This document shows positions 25,748-35,125 of a stretch of 64,000 nt of DNA, piece after piece. The notes beneath the pieces are model-generated. The model was not told the DNA's origin. It made no database searches and worked only from the letters and a program-made list of their open reading frames with translations. The DNA is from Muribaculaceae bacterium (GTDB lineage Bacteria; Bacteroidota; Bacteroidia; Bacteroidales; Muribaculaceae), in assembly GCA_029058745.1 (NCBI GenBank), contig JAIDXM010000049.1:208803-272802 (forward strand). Direction: 5' to 3'. A program made the position numbers and the translations under genes. Numbering within the stretch: position 1 is the first letter of the stretch; each line of letters starts with the position of its first letter.

Positions 25748-28599
25748 AACGATTTTTGTATATAATGGCTCTGGCCGCGACATTGCCGGCCGCGGCCCAG
25801 AAAGAGAAAACCATTGACCTTTCAGGGGAATGGGACTTCGGTTATGGCGACACCAAAGTGTATGACGACCGCATACAGTTGCCCGGTTCCATGCTCACTA
25901 ACGGAAAGGGCAACGATGTGGATGCCTCCACCAAATGGACAGGCTCTCTCTACGACATGTCTTATTATTTCCGCGATGACCTCGCCCCTTACCGGGAGAA
26001 GGGGAACGTGAAGTTCCCGTTTTTCCTTACTCCGGGAAAGGAATATGTAGGTGACGCCTACTATCACCGTAAGGTCAGGATACCGTCAGACTGGAAAGGG
26101 AAGAGGGTAGTGCTGAGCCTTGAACGTCCCCATATTGAGACCACTCTTTACGTCAACGGTAAGGAGGTCGGCCATCGCATGTCGCTCTCGACTCCGCATG
26201 AATATGACATCACGGATTTCATGAAGGCAGGCAAGGAGAATGAGATTGAACTGAAAATCTACAACGGGATAGAGAATGTCTGTGTAGGGCAGGACTCGCA
26301 TAGCGTCACCGACCAGACCCAGGGAAACTGGAACGGAGTGACAGGCACGATGTCGCTACGCGCCACTCCGAAAGACTCCTATATAAGGAATGTGAGAGTT
26401 TTCCCCGACGTGAAAGGGAGGAAGGCGACAGTAAGGGTGATACGCGGAGGGAAATCCGTGAAGCCGGGAGCCGCCAAAGTCAAGGCTGTGGCCCCGGACG
26501 GGGTGACGGTGTTCACCGCCGCCGCGTCCGGAGTCAAAGGCGACACTCTTTCCTATACCATAGATTTGGGCGACCGTATGCAGACCTGGAGCGAGTTTTC
26601 CACCCCTCTGTATAATCTTACGGTGGAACTCGGCGGCGATGTGGCCACCACCACATTCGGAATGCGGGAGATTTCCATATCCGGGCGCGACTTCTATGTC
26701 AACGGTATCCCTACGTTTATGCGTGGCACGGTGGAGAACTGCTGTTTCCCGCTCACGGGATACGCTCCCACGGACGAGGAGTCGTGGCGTATGGTGTTTG
26801 AGAAGTGTAAGGAATATGGAATCAATATGATGAGGTTCCACAGCTACTGCCCTCCGGAGGCGGCCTTCACTGCAGCCGACAAGGCCGGCGTTTATCTCCA
26901 GCCCGAAGGACCGTCATGGCCTAACCACGGCGTGAAGCTGAACGCCGGCATGGATATCGACCGCTATCTGCTTGAGGAGTCGAAGAGGATAGTTGATGCT
27001 TATGGCAACCATCCTTCGTTTGTGATGATGGCGGCCGGAAACGAGCCTGCCGGCGACTGGGTGCCTTATTGCAACCGTTGGGTAGGGGAGATGAAGGCTT
27101 ACGACCCGTCAAAAGTGTATTGCGGAGCTTCCGTGGGAGGCGGATGGGCATGGGACGACGGGAGCGAGTATCATGTGAAAGGGGGAGGGCGTGGCCTTGC
27201 CTGGAGCAAGAGCATGCCGTCGAGCGACGATGACTACACCTCCGATATGGATCTTCCGCGTAATTTCAAGCCCACTCCGGGCAATCCGGTCAACAACCAT
27301 CCTATCCTTGCGCATGAGCAGGGACAGTGGTGCGCGTTTCCCGACCTGAATGAGACATCGCAATACACCGGGGCATACACCGCGAGAAATTTCGAGATTT
27401 TCAATGACCTCCTCCATAAGAACGGCATGGGGGAGATGGCCTCCAGGTTCCTGATGTCGAGCGGAAAGCTCCAGACTCTCTGCTATAAGTATGAGATAGA
27501 GAGGAATCTCCGCACTCCAGGCTACAGCGGTTTCCAGCTTCTTGCCCTTAACGACTACAGCGGACAAGGCACTGCGCTTGAGGGTGTCCTCAACGTGTTC
27601 TGGAAGGAGAAGGGATATGTGGATGCCGCCGGATGGCGTGAGTTCTGCAGTGAGGTGGTGCCTCTTGCCCGTTTCCCGAAATTTGTCTTTACCGACAAGG
27701 AACCGGTGGTGGTCGAGATGGAGGTCATGAATGCCTCGTCGGGGGTGATTCCGGACGGAAAGTTGCGCTACAAGGTGGCTGACGACAAAGGGGACGTCGT
27801 CACCGACGGCGTGTTCCGGATGGGAGATATTCCGGTAGGAAAGAACAACCGCGCAGGCATTATGACATTCATGTCTCCTGCCGGTGATGTGCCGGCACGC
27901 TACACATTGACTGCCGAGGTGCCCGGAAAAGGAAAGAACAGCTGGCAGTTCTGGATATATCCTCAGGAAGAGGTAAGGACGCTCCCGAAGGATATATACG
28001 TGGCCGACACGCTCGACAGCAAGGCTTTGGATGTGCTCCGGGATGGAGGCAAGGTATTGCTGACGGCGGCCGGAAAGGTAACGCTCGGCAGTGATGTGGT
28101 GCAGCATTATCTGCCCGTCTTCTGGAATACGAGCTGGTTCAAGATGAGACCTCCGCACACAACCGGCGCATATATCGACACGTCTCATCCGCTGTTTGCG
28201 CATGGATTCCCTACCGACGACTGGAGCAACCTCAACTGGTGGGAGTTGCTCAACCGTTCCCAGGTGATGAACCTTCTTGAACTTCCAGCCGGGTATCAGT
28301 CGCCTATACAGCCTATTGACACCTGGCACCTTAGCCGTAAACTCGGTATGGTTGTCGAAGCTAATGTGTTGAACGGGAAACTTTTCATGACCACTATGGA
28401 TATCGACAGCAATCTCGACAGAAGGGTAGTGGCGAAGAGAATGAGGAATGCGATAGTGGATTATATGTCGGGAGATTCTTTCAATCCCTCGCTTACACTC
28501 GACCCTGAAACCGTAGGACACTTCTTCACCCGTCAGACAGAGCCTGTGAAGATGTACACCAACGACTCTCCGGATGAGCTGAAGCCCAAACTGAAATAA
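25744..28599 (+). CDS. GH2 glycoside hydrolase
   Basis: 951 residues with a signal peptide (ALAATLPAAAQ). GH2 layout: N-terminal jelly roll (about 25-215, with GEWDFG and YYHRKVRIP), immunoglobulin-like domain, then a TIM barrel (about 325-620) with acid/base Glu434 in AAGNEPAGDW and likely nucleophile Glu525 in AHEQGQW. The last 250 residues are extra beta-rich or gasdermin-unrelated accessory sequence of no recognised family. GH2 members act on beta-galactosides, beta-glucuronides or related sugars; the specificity is open. Overlaps GH35 by 4 nt and ends the operon, 21 nt before a strong hairpin. Confidence 0.87.
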   Translation: MKRFLYIMALAATLPAAAQKEKTIDLSGEWDFGYGDTKVYDDRIQLPGSMLTNGKGNDVDASTKWTGSLYDMSYYFRDDLAPYREKGNVKFPFFLTPGKEYVGDAYYHRKVRIPSDWKGKRVVLSLERPHIETTLYVNGKEVGHRMSLSTPHEYDITDFMKAGKENEIELKIYNGIENVCVGQDSHSVTDQTQGNWNGVTGTMSLRATPKDSYIRNVRVFPDVKGRKATVRVIRGGKSVKPGAAKVKAVAPDGVTVFTAAASGVKGDTLSYTIDLGDRMQTWSEFSTPLYNLTVELGGDVATTTFGMREISISGRDFYVNGIPTFMRGTVENCCFPLTGYAPTDEESWRMVFEKCKEYGINMMRFHSYCPPEAAFTAADKAGVYLQPEGPSWPNHGVKLNAGMDIDRYLLEESKRIVDAYGNHPSFVMMAAGNEPAGDWVPYCNRWVGEMKAYDPSKVYCGASVGGGWAWDDGSEYHVKGGGRGLAWSKSMPSSDDDYTSDMDLPRNFKPTPGNPVNNHPILAHEQGQWCAFPDLNETSQYTGAYTARNFEIFNDLLHKNGMGEMASRFLMSSGKLQTLCYKYEIERNLRTPGYSGFQLLALNDYSGQGTALEGVLNVFWKEKGYVDAAGWREFCSEVVPLARFPKFVFTDKEPVVVEMEVMNASSGVIPDGKLRYKVADDKGDVVTDGVFRMGDIPVGKNNRAGIMTFMSPAGDVPARYTLTAEVPGKGKNSWQFWIYPQEEVRTLPKDIYVADTLDSKALDVLRDGGKVLLTAAGKVTLGSDVVQHYLPVFWNTSWFKMRPPHTTGAYIDTSHPLFAHGFPTDDWSNLNWWELLNRSQVMNLLELPAGYQSPIQPIDTWHLSRKLGMVVEANVLNGKLFMTTMDIDSNLDRRVVAKRMRNAIVDYMSGDSFNPSLTLDPETVGHFFTRQTEPVKMYTNDSPDELKPKLK

Positions 28600-28620
28600 G
28601 GCGTTTCCCGGAAACGAAAT

Positions 28621-28656
28621 AGAACGGTCTCCGTCGCTGTCGATGGAGACCGTTCT
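28621..28656. terminator. Hairpin after the GH2 gene, no U-tract
   Basis: AGAACGGTCTCC pairs perfectly with GGAGACCGTTCT around a 12-nt loop. It is followed by CTAAAAAAC on the plus strand, so it lacks a U-run. It may stabilise the 3' end of the operon mRNA. A 21-codon frame, unrecognised, lies beyond it at 28694-28759. Confidence 0.5.
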
Positions 28657-28782
28657 CTAAAAAACAATCTTGGATTACCTTATCAAGAAAAAGATGAACA
28701 TGTCTCCGAAGCAGTATGTGATGTCGCTCAACGGCAACAGCGATGGCGGAGAGGAGTAGATTTTTTTAAAATTATAAATTCA

Positions 28783-29877
28783 ATGTTTATGAAAAGTGGT
28801 AAGATGCTGGTGTTTGCCTTGTTGATGACGGTGTTCCCGACATTGGCCAGGGAGAACGGAGAACGTTGGAACGACACCGACGGCAACCTGATTAATGCCC
28901 ATGGAGGCGGAGTCATGTATCATGACGGCAGATACTGGTGGTATGGCGAGCATCGCCCCGACAAAGGGGGGACGACGCAGGTGGGTGTGACATGCTATTC
29001 GTCAGACAATCTTCAGGACTGGAAATATGAGGGTGTGGCTCTCCCTGTCGTGGAAGGGGACCCGATGGGCGTCGAGCCGGGATGCATAGTGGAACGTCCG
29101 AAGGTAATATACAACGCTTCGACAGGGAAGTATGTGATGTGGTTCCATCATGAGCTTAAGGGACAGGGATATGCCGCCGCCCGGGCGGCGGTGGCGGTGG
29201 CTGACTCTCCCGCAGGCCCGTTCAGAATGATAAGCTCGTCGCGGGTCAACCCCGGAAAGTCGCCACGGAATCTCGCGATTACATCCTCGACACCTGAGTA
29301 TGACAAGGACCGCGAATGGTGGACTCCGGAGTGGCGGGAGGACGTGGAGGCCGGAATGTTTGTCAGAAGAGACCTTGAGGGAGGACAAATGTCGAGAGAC
29401 ATGACCCTGTTTGTAGATGATGACGGAAAGGCATACCATATCTATTCCTCGGAGGAGAACCTCACGCTTCATATCGCCGAACTCAACGATGACTATACCG
29501 ACCATTCCGGAAAATACATACGCATATTTCCCGGCGGACACAACGAGGCTCCGGCTGTGTTCAAGAAAGGGGGCAAATATTGGATGATAGCATCAGGATG
29601 CACAGGCTGGGAGCCTAATGAGGCGAGACTCATGACCTCCGATTCCATCATGGGAGAATGGACGCGGTTGCAGAATCCTTGCAAGGGAGAGATGGCCGAA
29701 AAGACTTTCATGGGGCAAAGCACATATGTGTTGCCGGTGGAGGGTAAGGATGGCTCGTTTATAGCGATTTTCGACAGGTGGAATCCGAAAAGCCTTTCTG
29801 ACTCGCGCTATCTGTGGCTCCCGGTGTCGTTTGATGACGACGGGACCCCGGAGATACACTGGGCCGACAGTTTCTGA
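28783..29877 (+). CDS. GH43 glycosidase (galactanase-like subfamily)
   Basis: 364 residues with a signal peptide (FALLMTVFPTLA). It is a single five-bladed beta-propeller with no accessory module. The opening INAHGGGVMYHDGRYWWYGE is characteristic of the GH43 branch that includes exo-beta-1,3-galactanases (subfamily 24) and subfamily 34. Other family regions are GVEPGCIVERPKVIYN, SRDMTLFVDDDGKAYHIYSS and GGHNEAPAVFKKGGKYWM. A galactan or arabinogalactan target fits the GH35 and GH2 upstream. It may be read through from that operon or have its own promoter; the 183-nt gap holds a hairpin and AT-rich DNA. Met at 28789 is an alternative start. Confidence 0.85.
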   Translation: MFMKSGKMLVFALLMTVFPTLARENGERWNDTDGNLINAHGGGVMYHDGRYWWYGEHRPDKGGTTQVGVTCYSSDNLQDWKYEGVALPVVEGDPMGVEPGCIVERPKVIYNASTGKYVMWFHHELKGQGYAAARAAVAVADSPAGPFRMISSSRVNPGKSPRNLAITSSTPEYDKDREWWTPEWREDVEAGMFVRRDLEGGQMSRDMTLFVDDDGKAYHIYSSEENLTLHIAELNDDYTDHSGKYIRIFPGGHNEAPAVFKKGGKYWMIASGCTGWEPNEARLMTSDSIMGEWTRLQNPCKGEMAEKTFMGQSTYVLPVEGKDGSFIAIFDRWNPKSLSDSRYLWLPVSFDDDGTPEIHWADSF

Positions 29878-29947
29878 AGATAGGAGCGCGGAATTTTAGG
29901 GATGCGCTAAAGTAGGCATTATGTCAATGCCGCTTATTTTTGAAAGG

Positions 29948-30025
29948 AATGCCGCAGGACGGGTCTCCAGTCGGATAACGCCGGAAATATTTATATCCGA
30001 CGGAGACATCGTTTCCTGCGGCATT
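29948..30025. terminator. Long imperfect hairpin between convergent GH43 and GH31 genes
   Basis: AATGCCGCAGGA pairs with TCCTGCGGCATT (12 bp). Inside it, GTCTCC pairs with GGAGAC and GTCGGATA with TATCCGAC, giving a 78-nt rod. Position between convergent genes suggests a bidirectional transcript end. A smaller hairpin (CCCGTT/AACGGG) follows at about 30042. Confidence 0.6.
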
Positions 30026-30105
30026 GTTGTGGCATGACCACCCGTTTCACAACGGGAGGGAGCCAAACCAAAATAAACAATTACATCATATTTGCGTGTG
30101 ATTTA

Positions 30106-32667
30106 TTATCTCTTACGAGGAAATTGGCTGAGAAACCATCTCCGGGTTTCCTCAGGCATCGGTTGCTTATCCACTATCTCTTTCAGGCGACTGTGTTTTT
30201 CCTTGAAAGAATCTATCAGCTGACGCTCGTTTTGCGGCTGATAGCCGAGGGCTTCCGCTATCACGCACATCGGGCCGAATTCTTCAGTCACCTCAAGGTC
30301 GGCATACCGGTCTTTAAGCCTGCCGAAAGTCTTGACGAAACGGCGCATGTCGCCCATTGTGCCGTCGGCTATCGTGGCGTCGGCCGGGAAGTCGATTCTG
30401 ATTTCGCTGCCTGTGTCGCAACGGCGCTGTCCGAGGTTTACCACTACCGCGAGTTCGTCGGGAAGAAATGTGTAGTCGGCGGTTTTTCCATCTATGGTGA
30501 CTTTTTGCGGACGGAGAGTGGAGTGTATCTTTATCTCCGTCTCACGTGATTCCGGCATACCGTCATACGACCCTTTTCTTGGAAGTATGCCTACGGTGAG
30601 TGTGTCGCCGTTGCGAATGGAGCGGATAGGTATGTAGGCGTATTCCCCGTCATAGCGGTCATCGTCGCCGGCATCCTCATAGAGTTCGAATTCCCCCTCA
30701 CCTCCGGGATATATGCTTATCGACAGAGGCGCGGCGTTGGAACGCAGGTTCCCTACCGATGACTGATGGTAAGGAATCACCGACCCCGCCTTGATGTAAG
30801 CCGGATATTCATCCATCGCCATGATCCTTTCGTAGGTTTTCCCTCCGGTCAACATTGTGCCTGTGGCTTCCTCATACCATTCCCCCTCGGGAAGCCATAC
30901 CGTGATTTTCGAATATCCGTTCTCCGCCGGTTGCGCCACGGGGGCGACAATCATGCGTTCGCCAAACATGTATTGCTCCGGATGAGCGTAAGCCTCCTCC
31001 AGCTCGGGGTAGTCGTAATACATCGGGCGACATATGGAGACTCCCGTGTCGTAAGCTTTCCTGGACATCGAGTAGATATATGGGACAAGCCGGTATCTCA
31101 GTTTCACGGCATCGCGGATTAGCCCCAGAGTGGAGCGGTCGAAAATCCAAGGCTCCTTGTTGAGCGGCACTTTCTTGTCGGCATGGGTCCGCATGATGGG
31201 GCTATATACGCCAAACTGGAAGAAGCGGGCATACAGTTCCGGGTCCATCACGGAGTCGGTGGGGAGCTGCCGGAATCCTCCGAGGTCATGTCCCCAGTAG
31301 CCGTAGCCTACATTTGATGCTGTACTTGTGAAATATGGCATATAGCGGAGAGTCTCCCAAGTGGTGTAGCTGTCGCCGGAGAAGCCGATTTGATAGCGGT
31401 GGTTGCCAAGACCTCCCCAACGGTGGAATATCATGGGACGGACCGCCTCGGTGTGTTTCATTTTGTTGAAGAAAGTGTGGTTTATCCACCATGTGTTGTT
31501 GAGGGAGTCAACCTTTGAGTCGTAGAGAGCCTGTTGCCAGTCAATCCACCAGAAGCTTACCCCCTCCTTGGTCATCGGGTCGAGGATATTACGGAACATG
31601 CTTTCCATAAACCGTCGGTCAGACGACACCCAAGGCACATCTTTCTTTGTCGCGGGGTCTATGCCGTTGTCGCGGGCCACCTGCTCGTAAGCCTCCTCAT
31701 AGTGTTTCACGCCGGAGGCCGGATGCAGGTTTAGAGTCACCTTGAGATTCTTGTCGCGAAGAAAGTTGAGGAATTTTCCGGGTTCGGGGAAGAGCCGACG
31801 GTTCCAGGTCCATCCGGTCCATCCGCCGTGACCTTCATCTGTGTAGTGCCAGTCCATGTCTATCACGAGCACTTCGACCGGGATGTCATACCTCTCGAAA
31901 TTGTCAATTAGTTCCCTCACCTCATGGTCTGAGTAGGCCCACCATCTCGACCACCAGAATCCGAAAGCATATCGCGGAGGCATGGGAATCTTTCCTGACA
32001 ATATTGTGAAATCCTTCAAGGCACCTTTATAATCAGACCCGTATCCCAGGAAATAGAGGTCCTGTGCCCCTTTTTTCATCTTGCGCTTCTTTACCCATGG
32101 AATAGTGGGGTCGTCATCAAGCCTGAATCCGCGGGAGTCATCAATCAGAGTCCACCCGTCGCGTGCGAGGAGCCCTTTCTCAAGTTGTCCTTTGCGGGTT
32201 TGCCATTTCCCCTCTCGGTCGGTCCATTGAAGTTCCGGGCCGTTCCACCAGTCGAGGGTGCGTGTCGTCCCCTCAAGGTTATTTCCTTGAGGCGTGCCGG
32301 GGTGCCAGGAGAATGGTTTTACCCCCTTCGCGGCCACCACCGACAGGTTGTCGGCAGAGAAAGCGCCTTTGCTTTTCTTATAGGTAAGAATCAGTTTCGG
32401 AGTCTCGATGGTCACGGTCTTGCCATCATCATTAACCTTGGCTTTTGTTTCCGGATATGACCTGTTATATGCGACAAAACTCGGGTCATCGTTAAACTTG
32501 CCATCGGGAGCATACTCCATCCTGACAAGACCGTCGGCGACAACTGTGAATCGCTTTGTCTTGTCCTTATACACCACACCGTCTGAAAAGGTGTCGGATG
32601 CGAAAACCGGGAATACTGAGGCCAGCGAAAGAGCGGCGAAGGTAACCCGCAGAATCAGTTTCTTCAT
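30106..32667 (-). CDS. GH31 alpha-glycosidase
   Basis: 853 residues with a signal peptide (LSLASVFPVFAS). GH31 order: N-terminal beta-sandwich, TIM barrel (about 240-600) and C-terminal beta domains. Motifs are GFWWSRWWAYSD, VIDMDWHYTD, the nucleophile region FWWIDWQQA (Asp376), FHRWGGLGNHRYQIGFSGD and YGYWGHDLGGF. WIDWQQ fits the alpha-glucosidase/alpha-xylosidase/alpha-galactosidase branches, and specificity is open. A helical tail of about 80 residues (from MGDMRRFVKTFG) extends past the usual end. Divergent from the six-hairpin gene at 33076, with its own promoter at 32749-32780. Confidence 0.9.
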   Translation of the reverse strand: MKKLILRVTFAALSLASVFPVFASDTFSDGVVYKDKTKRFTVVADGLVRMEYAPDGKFNDDPSFVAYNRSYPETKAKVNDDGKTVTIETPKLILTYKKSKGAFSADNLSVVAAKGVKPFSWHPGTPQGNNLEGTTRTLDWWNGPELQWTDREGKWQTRKGQLEKGLLARDGWTLIDDSRGFRLDDDPTIPWVKKRKMKKGAQDLYFLGYGSDYKGALKDFTILSGKIPMPPRYAFGFWWSRWWAYSDHEVRELIDNFERYDIPVEVLVIDMDWHYTDEGHGGWTGWTWNRRLFPEPGKFLNFLRDKNLKVTLNLHPASGVKHYEEAYEQVARDNGIDPATKKDVPWVSSDRRFMESMFRNILDPMTKEGVSFWWIDWQQALYDSKVDSLNNTWWINHTFFNKMKHTEAVRPMIFHRWGGLGNHRYQIGFSGDSYTTWETLRYMPYFTSTASNVGYGYWGHDLGGFRQLPTDSVMDPELYARFFQFGVYSPIMRTHADKKVPLNKEPWIFDRSTLGLIRDAVKLRYRLVPYIYSMSRKAYDTGVSICRPMYYDYPELEEAYAHPEQYMFGERMIVAPVAQPAENGYSKITVWLPEGEWYEEATGTMLTGGKTYERIMAMDEYPAYIKAGSVIPYHQSSVGNLRSNAAPLSISIYPGGEGEFELYEDAGDDDRYDGEYAYIPIRSIRNGDTLTVGILPRKGSYDGMPESRETEIKIHSTLRPQKVTIDGKTADYTFLPDELAVVVNLGQRRCDTGSEIRIDFPADATIADGTMGDMRRFVKTFGRLKDRYADLEVTEEFGPMCVIAEALGYQPQNERQLIDSFKEKHSRLKEIVDKQPMPEETRRWFLSQFPRKR

Positions 32668-32748
32668 GATAGGCTGTTTTTAGGGACATACACACACCAG
32701 TCGAAAAAACTGCCATACATGCCATCGGGCCTGATTGGATGATGTGTG

Positions 32749-32780
32749 CAAAGTTAGCACAAATAACTATGCCAACCAAA
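32749..32780 (-). promoter_or_regulatory. Promoter for the GH31 gene
   Basis: On the minus strand, TTTG (32777-32780), 20 nt, then TAACTTTG (32749-32756), matching the Bacteroidetes consensus with spacing one longer than ideal. The leader would be about 75 nt. Confidence 0.6.
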
Positions 32781-32962
32781 TTCCCGATGTCTTTTTTTGC
32801 AGTATGGAAAGAGTTGGTTTTATGATAATAAATCGTTGATATATATAGCTATATTGAGTTTGTTGGATGATTTAGCCCATGTTTTGTACGAAATCGCGCT
32901 GCGATTGTATGTTTGTTCTATGGTTTTGGACATTTCAAGACGTTGGCAAGGCGCTTGTTCAT

Positions 32963-32970
32963 TAACTTTG
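32963..32970 (+). promoter_or_regulatory. -7 element for the six-hairpin/GH97 gene set
   Basis: TAACTTTG fits TAnnTTTG, about 105 nt before the 33076 start. No TTTG is found at the standard -33 distance, which would suit dependence on an activator. Confidence 0.45.
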
Positions 32971-33075
32971 CAACATCAAAATAAATGACAAATACACACA
33001 TCAGCCATGAAAGTTGTTTTGCATGACACCCTGCGGTGATAATGAAACTACAATCACAGGCATAATCTGACAATC

Positions 33076-35085
33076 ATGAGAATAATGACGAGAAAGAGAT
33101 TGGCGCCGTTGATGGCTATCGCGGCGCTGGCATTCGCCTCTCCGTCGCTGTCGGCGCGGCAGTATTGGGTGACAGACCCCAATGACGGCATCACGTGGAA
33201 CGTGGGAGAGGGCGACAGCCATTATGACCATATAGAGATGGCGGGCAGAAGGGTCGCCACGATTCTCCGTTACGGTGTCATGCCGGGCGGCGCTTTCACT
33301 GTCAATAAGAGTATGGTGTGGCCGATGTTGCGCACCATTCCTAATAACACGGGAGGCTGCGTGATGCGCAGGTTCGACTGGAATCCGCTTGCCGCTGTCA
33401 CTGTCAACGGGCGTTCCCTCACGAATGAGAAGGTTAGGAGGATTTCGTTGCGCAACGCTCTTGAGGTGGAGAGTGAGTTCAACAATGGCTATTATGGCAG
33501 CTGGAAACTTCACCGCAGTTATTTCCCATCCACTGAATTGCCGACGTTGGTCGAGAAATATGTAATAGAGAACACCGGTAAAAAGCCTCTCAGGGTGGAG
33601 ATTCCCGAAGGCGGTTTCGTGACTTCCACCGACCCGCAGAAGGGGGTGGCCGGTTCTTATAGGATAGAAGGGAAGATTGACAGGAGTGGATTCCATGACC
33701 TTCAGCCAGGCGAATCGCTGGCATTCACCGCGCATATCACAGCCACGGCTCCCGGAGAATCGCCGAAGGTGCCGGATGCTGATGAGGAGTTCGAGAAACG
33801 TAAGTCGCTCGTGGATGAGCTTATGGGTTCTCTTGTGCTTGAGACTCCCGACACCGTAATCAACAAGATGATGGATTTCGCAAAGGTCAGGGCTTGCGAG
33901 AGTATCTACGCCACCAAGGGGGGCCCGCTCCACGGTCCCGGCGGAGAGGCATATTACGCCGCCATATGGGCCAACGACCAGGCGGAATATGTCAACCCGT
34001 TCTTTCCCTACACCGGCTACGGCTACGGCAATGAGTCGGCCTTGAACTCCTTCCGTCATTTCGCCCGTTTCATGAACCCATCCTACAAGACGATACCGAG
34101 TTCCATCATAGCCGAGGGCGACGACATATGGAACGGCGTGGGCGACCGTGGCGACTGCGCCATGATAGCATACGGGGCCTCCCGTTATGCCCTCGCACGC
34201 GGCGTGCGTGCCGAGGCAGAGGAATTATGGCCTCTTATCACATGGTGTCTGGAGTATTGCCGCCGCCAAATCAACGAGGATGGCGTGGTGGCCTCAGACA
34301 CTGATGAGCTTGAAGGGCGCTTCCCCGCAGGAAAGGCAAACCTCTGCACATCCTCCCTGTATTACGACGCGCTCCTGTCAGCGAGCTACCTGGCTAAGGA
34401 ACTCGGAAAGCCGGACGGGAAGAAGTATGCCTCACAGGCATCTTCCCTCAGGAAAAATATCGACCGTTATTTCGCGCATGATGTGGAGGGTTTCGACACA
34501 TATGCCTACTATAAGGGAAACGACGTGCTCCGTTCATGGATATGCATCCCGCTCACCGTGGGTATCGACGAGCGTGCCTCCGGCACAATCGACGCGCTCT
34601 TCTCGCCGCGTCTGTGGACCGAGAACGGACTGCTCACACAGGCCGGCGACAAGACATTCTGGGACCGCTCCACGCTTTACGCTCTGCGTGGCGTCTATGC
34701 TGTGGGAGCCACCGACAAGGCGACGGAATATCTCAAAAAATATTCCGACACACGTCTGCTTGGAGAGCATGTGCCATACGCCATCGAGGCATGGCCCGAA
34801 GGGGGACAGCGTCACCTCTCTGCCGAAAGCGGACTTTACGGCCGCATCATAACCGAGGGCATGTTCGGCATCCGTCCTACAGGATTCCGGTCGTTCAACC
34901 TCACGCCGCGCCTTCCGTCAGACTGGGATGCCATCTCCTTGCGCCGCATAAAGGCGTTCGGAGCTGACTTCGACATAGAGGTGAGACGCGCCGACGGAGG
35001 GAAAATGAAGGTGGCTGTGGTGAACGGTGGAAAGAAGAAGGAATATACAGTGTCGGACGGAAAAACAGTCTCTGTGAAACTCTGA
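33076..35085 (+). CDS. Six-hairpin ((alpha/alpha)6) glycosidase, family unassigned
   Basis: 669 residues with a signal peptide (AIAALAFASPSLSA). An N-terminal beta-sandwich (about 25-240) precedes an (alpha/alpha)6 toroid (about 260-620), the plan of GH15/65/94/95-type enzymes. Recognisable pieces are AAIWANDQAEYVNPFFPYTG, EGDDIWNGVGDRGDCAM, VVASDTDELEGRF and AESGLYGRIITEGMFGIRP. Acidic residues in ANDQAEY, GDRGD and DTDELEG are catalytic candidates. I cannot place it in a numbered family. It lies 41 nt before the GH97 gene, so co-transcription is likely; a secreted exo-glycosidase is the best guess. Confidence 0.75.
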   Translation: MRIMTRKRLAPLMAIAALAFASPSLSARQYWVTDPNDGITWNVGEGDSHYDHIEMAGRRVATILRYGVMPGGAFTVNKSMVWPMLRTIPNNTGGCVMRRFDWNPLAAVTVNGRSLTNEKVRRISLRNALEVESEFNNGYYGSWKLHRSYFPSTELPTLVEKYVIENTGKKPLRVEIPEGGFVTSTDPQKGVAGSYRIEGKIDRSGFHDLQPGESLAFTAHITATAPGESPKVPDADEEFEKRKSLVDELMGSLVLETPDTVINKMMDFAKVRACESIYATKGGPLHGPGGEAYYAAIWANDQAEYVNPFFPYTGYGYGNESALNSFRHFARFMNPSYKTIPSSIIAEGDDIWNGVGDRGDCAMIAYGASRYALARGVRAEAEELWPLITWCLEYCRRQINEDGVVASDTDELEGRFPAGKANLCTSSLYYDALLSASYLAKELGKPDGKKYASQASSLRKNIDRYFAHDVEGFDTYAYYKGNDVLRSWICIPLTVGIDERASGTIDALFSPRLWTENGLLTQAGDKTFWDRSTLYALRGVYAVGATDKATEYLKKYSDTRLLGEHVPYAIEAWPEGGQRHLSAESGLYGRIITEGMFGIRPTGFRSFNLTPRLPSDWDAISLRRIKAFGADFDIEVRRADGGKMKVAVVNGGKKKEYTVSDGKTVSVKL

Positions 35086-35125
35086 CGGCATGTGGTGAAT
35101 AAGATTGAAAACAATACCTACTGAT

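Larger units (their letters stand above)
32668..33075. other. Divergent promoter region (GH31 / six-hairpin gene)
   Basis: 408 nt without a gene. It contains the GH31 promoter at 32749-32780 and a plus-strand TAACTTTG at 32963-32970. Between them is AT-rich sequence in which I recognise no operator. Confidence 0.6.

Noticed and set aside
27109..28521. 470-codon open frame antisense to the GH2 gene
   Set aside because: It lies wholly opposite a well-supported GH2 gene, has no family motifs, and its composition is explained by GC-biased third positions of the sense gene.
28694..28759. 21-codon frame MNMSPKQYVMSLNG... between GH2 and GH43
   Set aside because: Too short, no ribosome-site evidence and no known relative; perhaps a gene remnant, but not supportable as a gene.
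33001..34059. 352-codon minus-strand frame opposite the 33076 gene
   Set aside because: It runs across the divergent promoter region and lacks any signal or motif.
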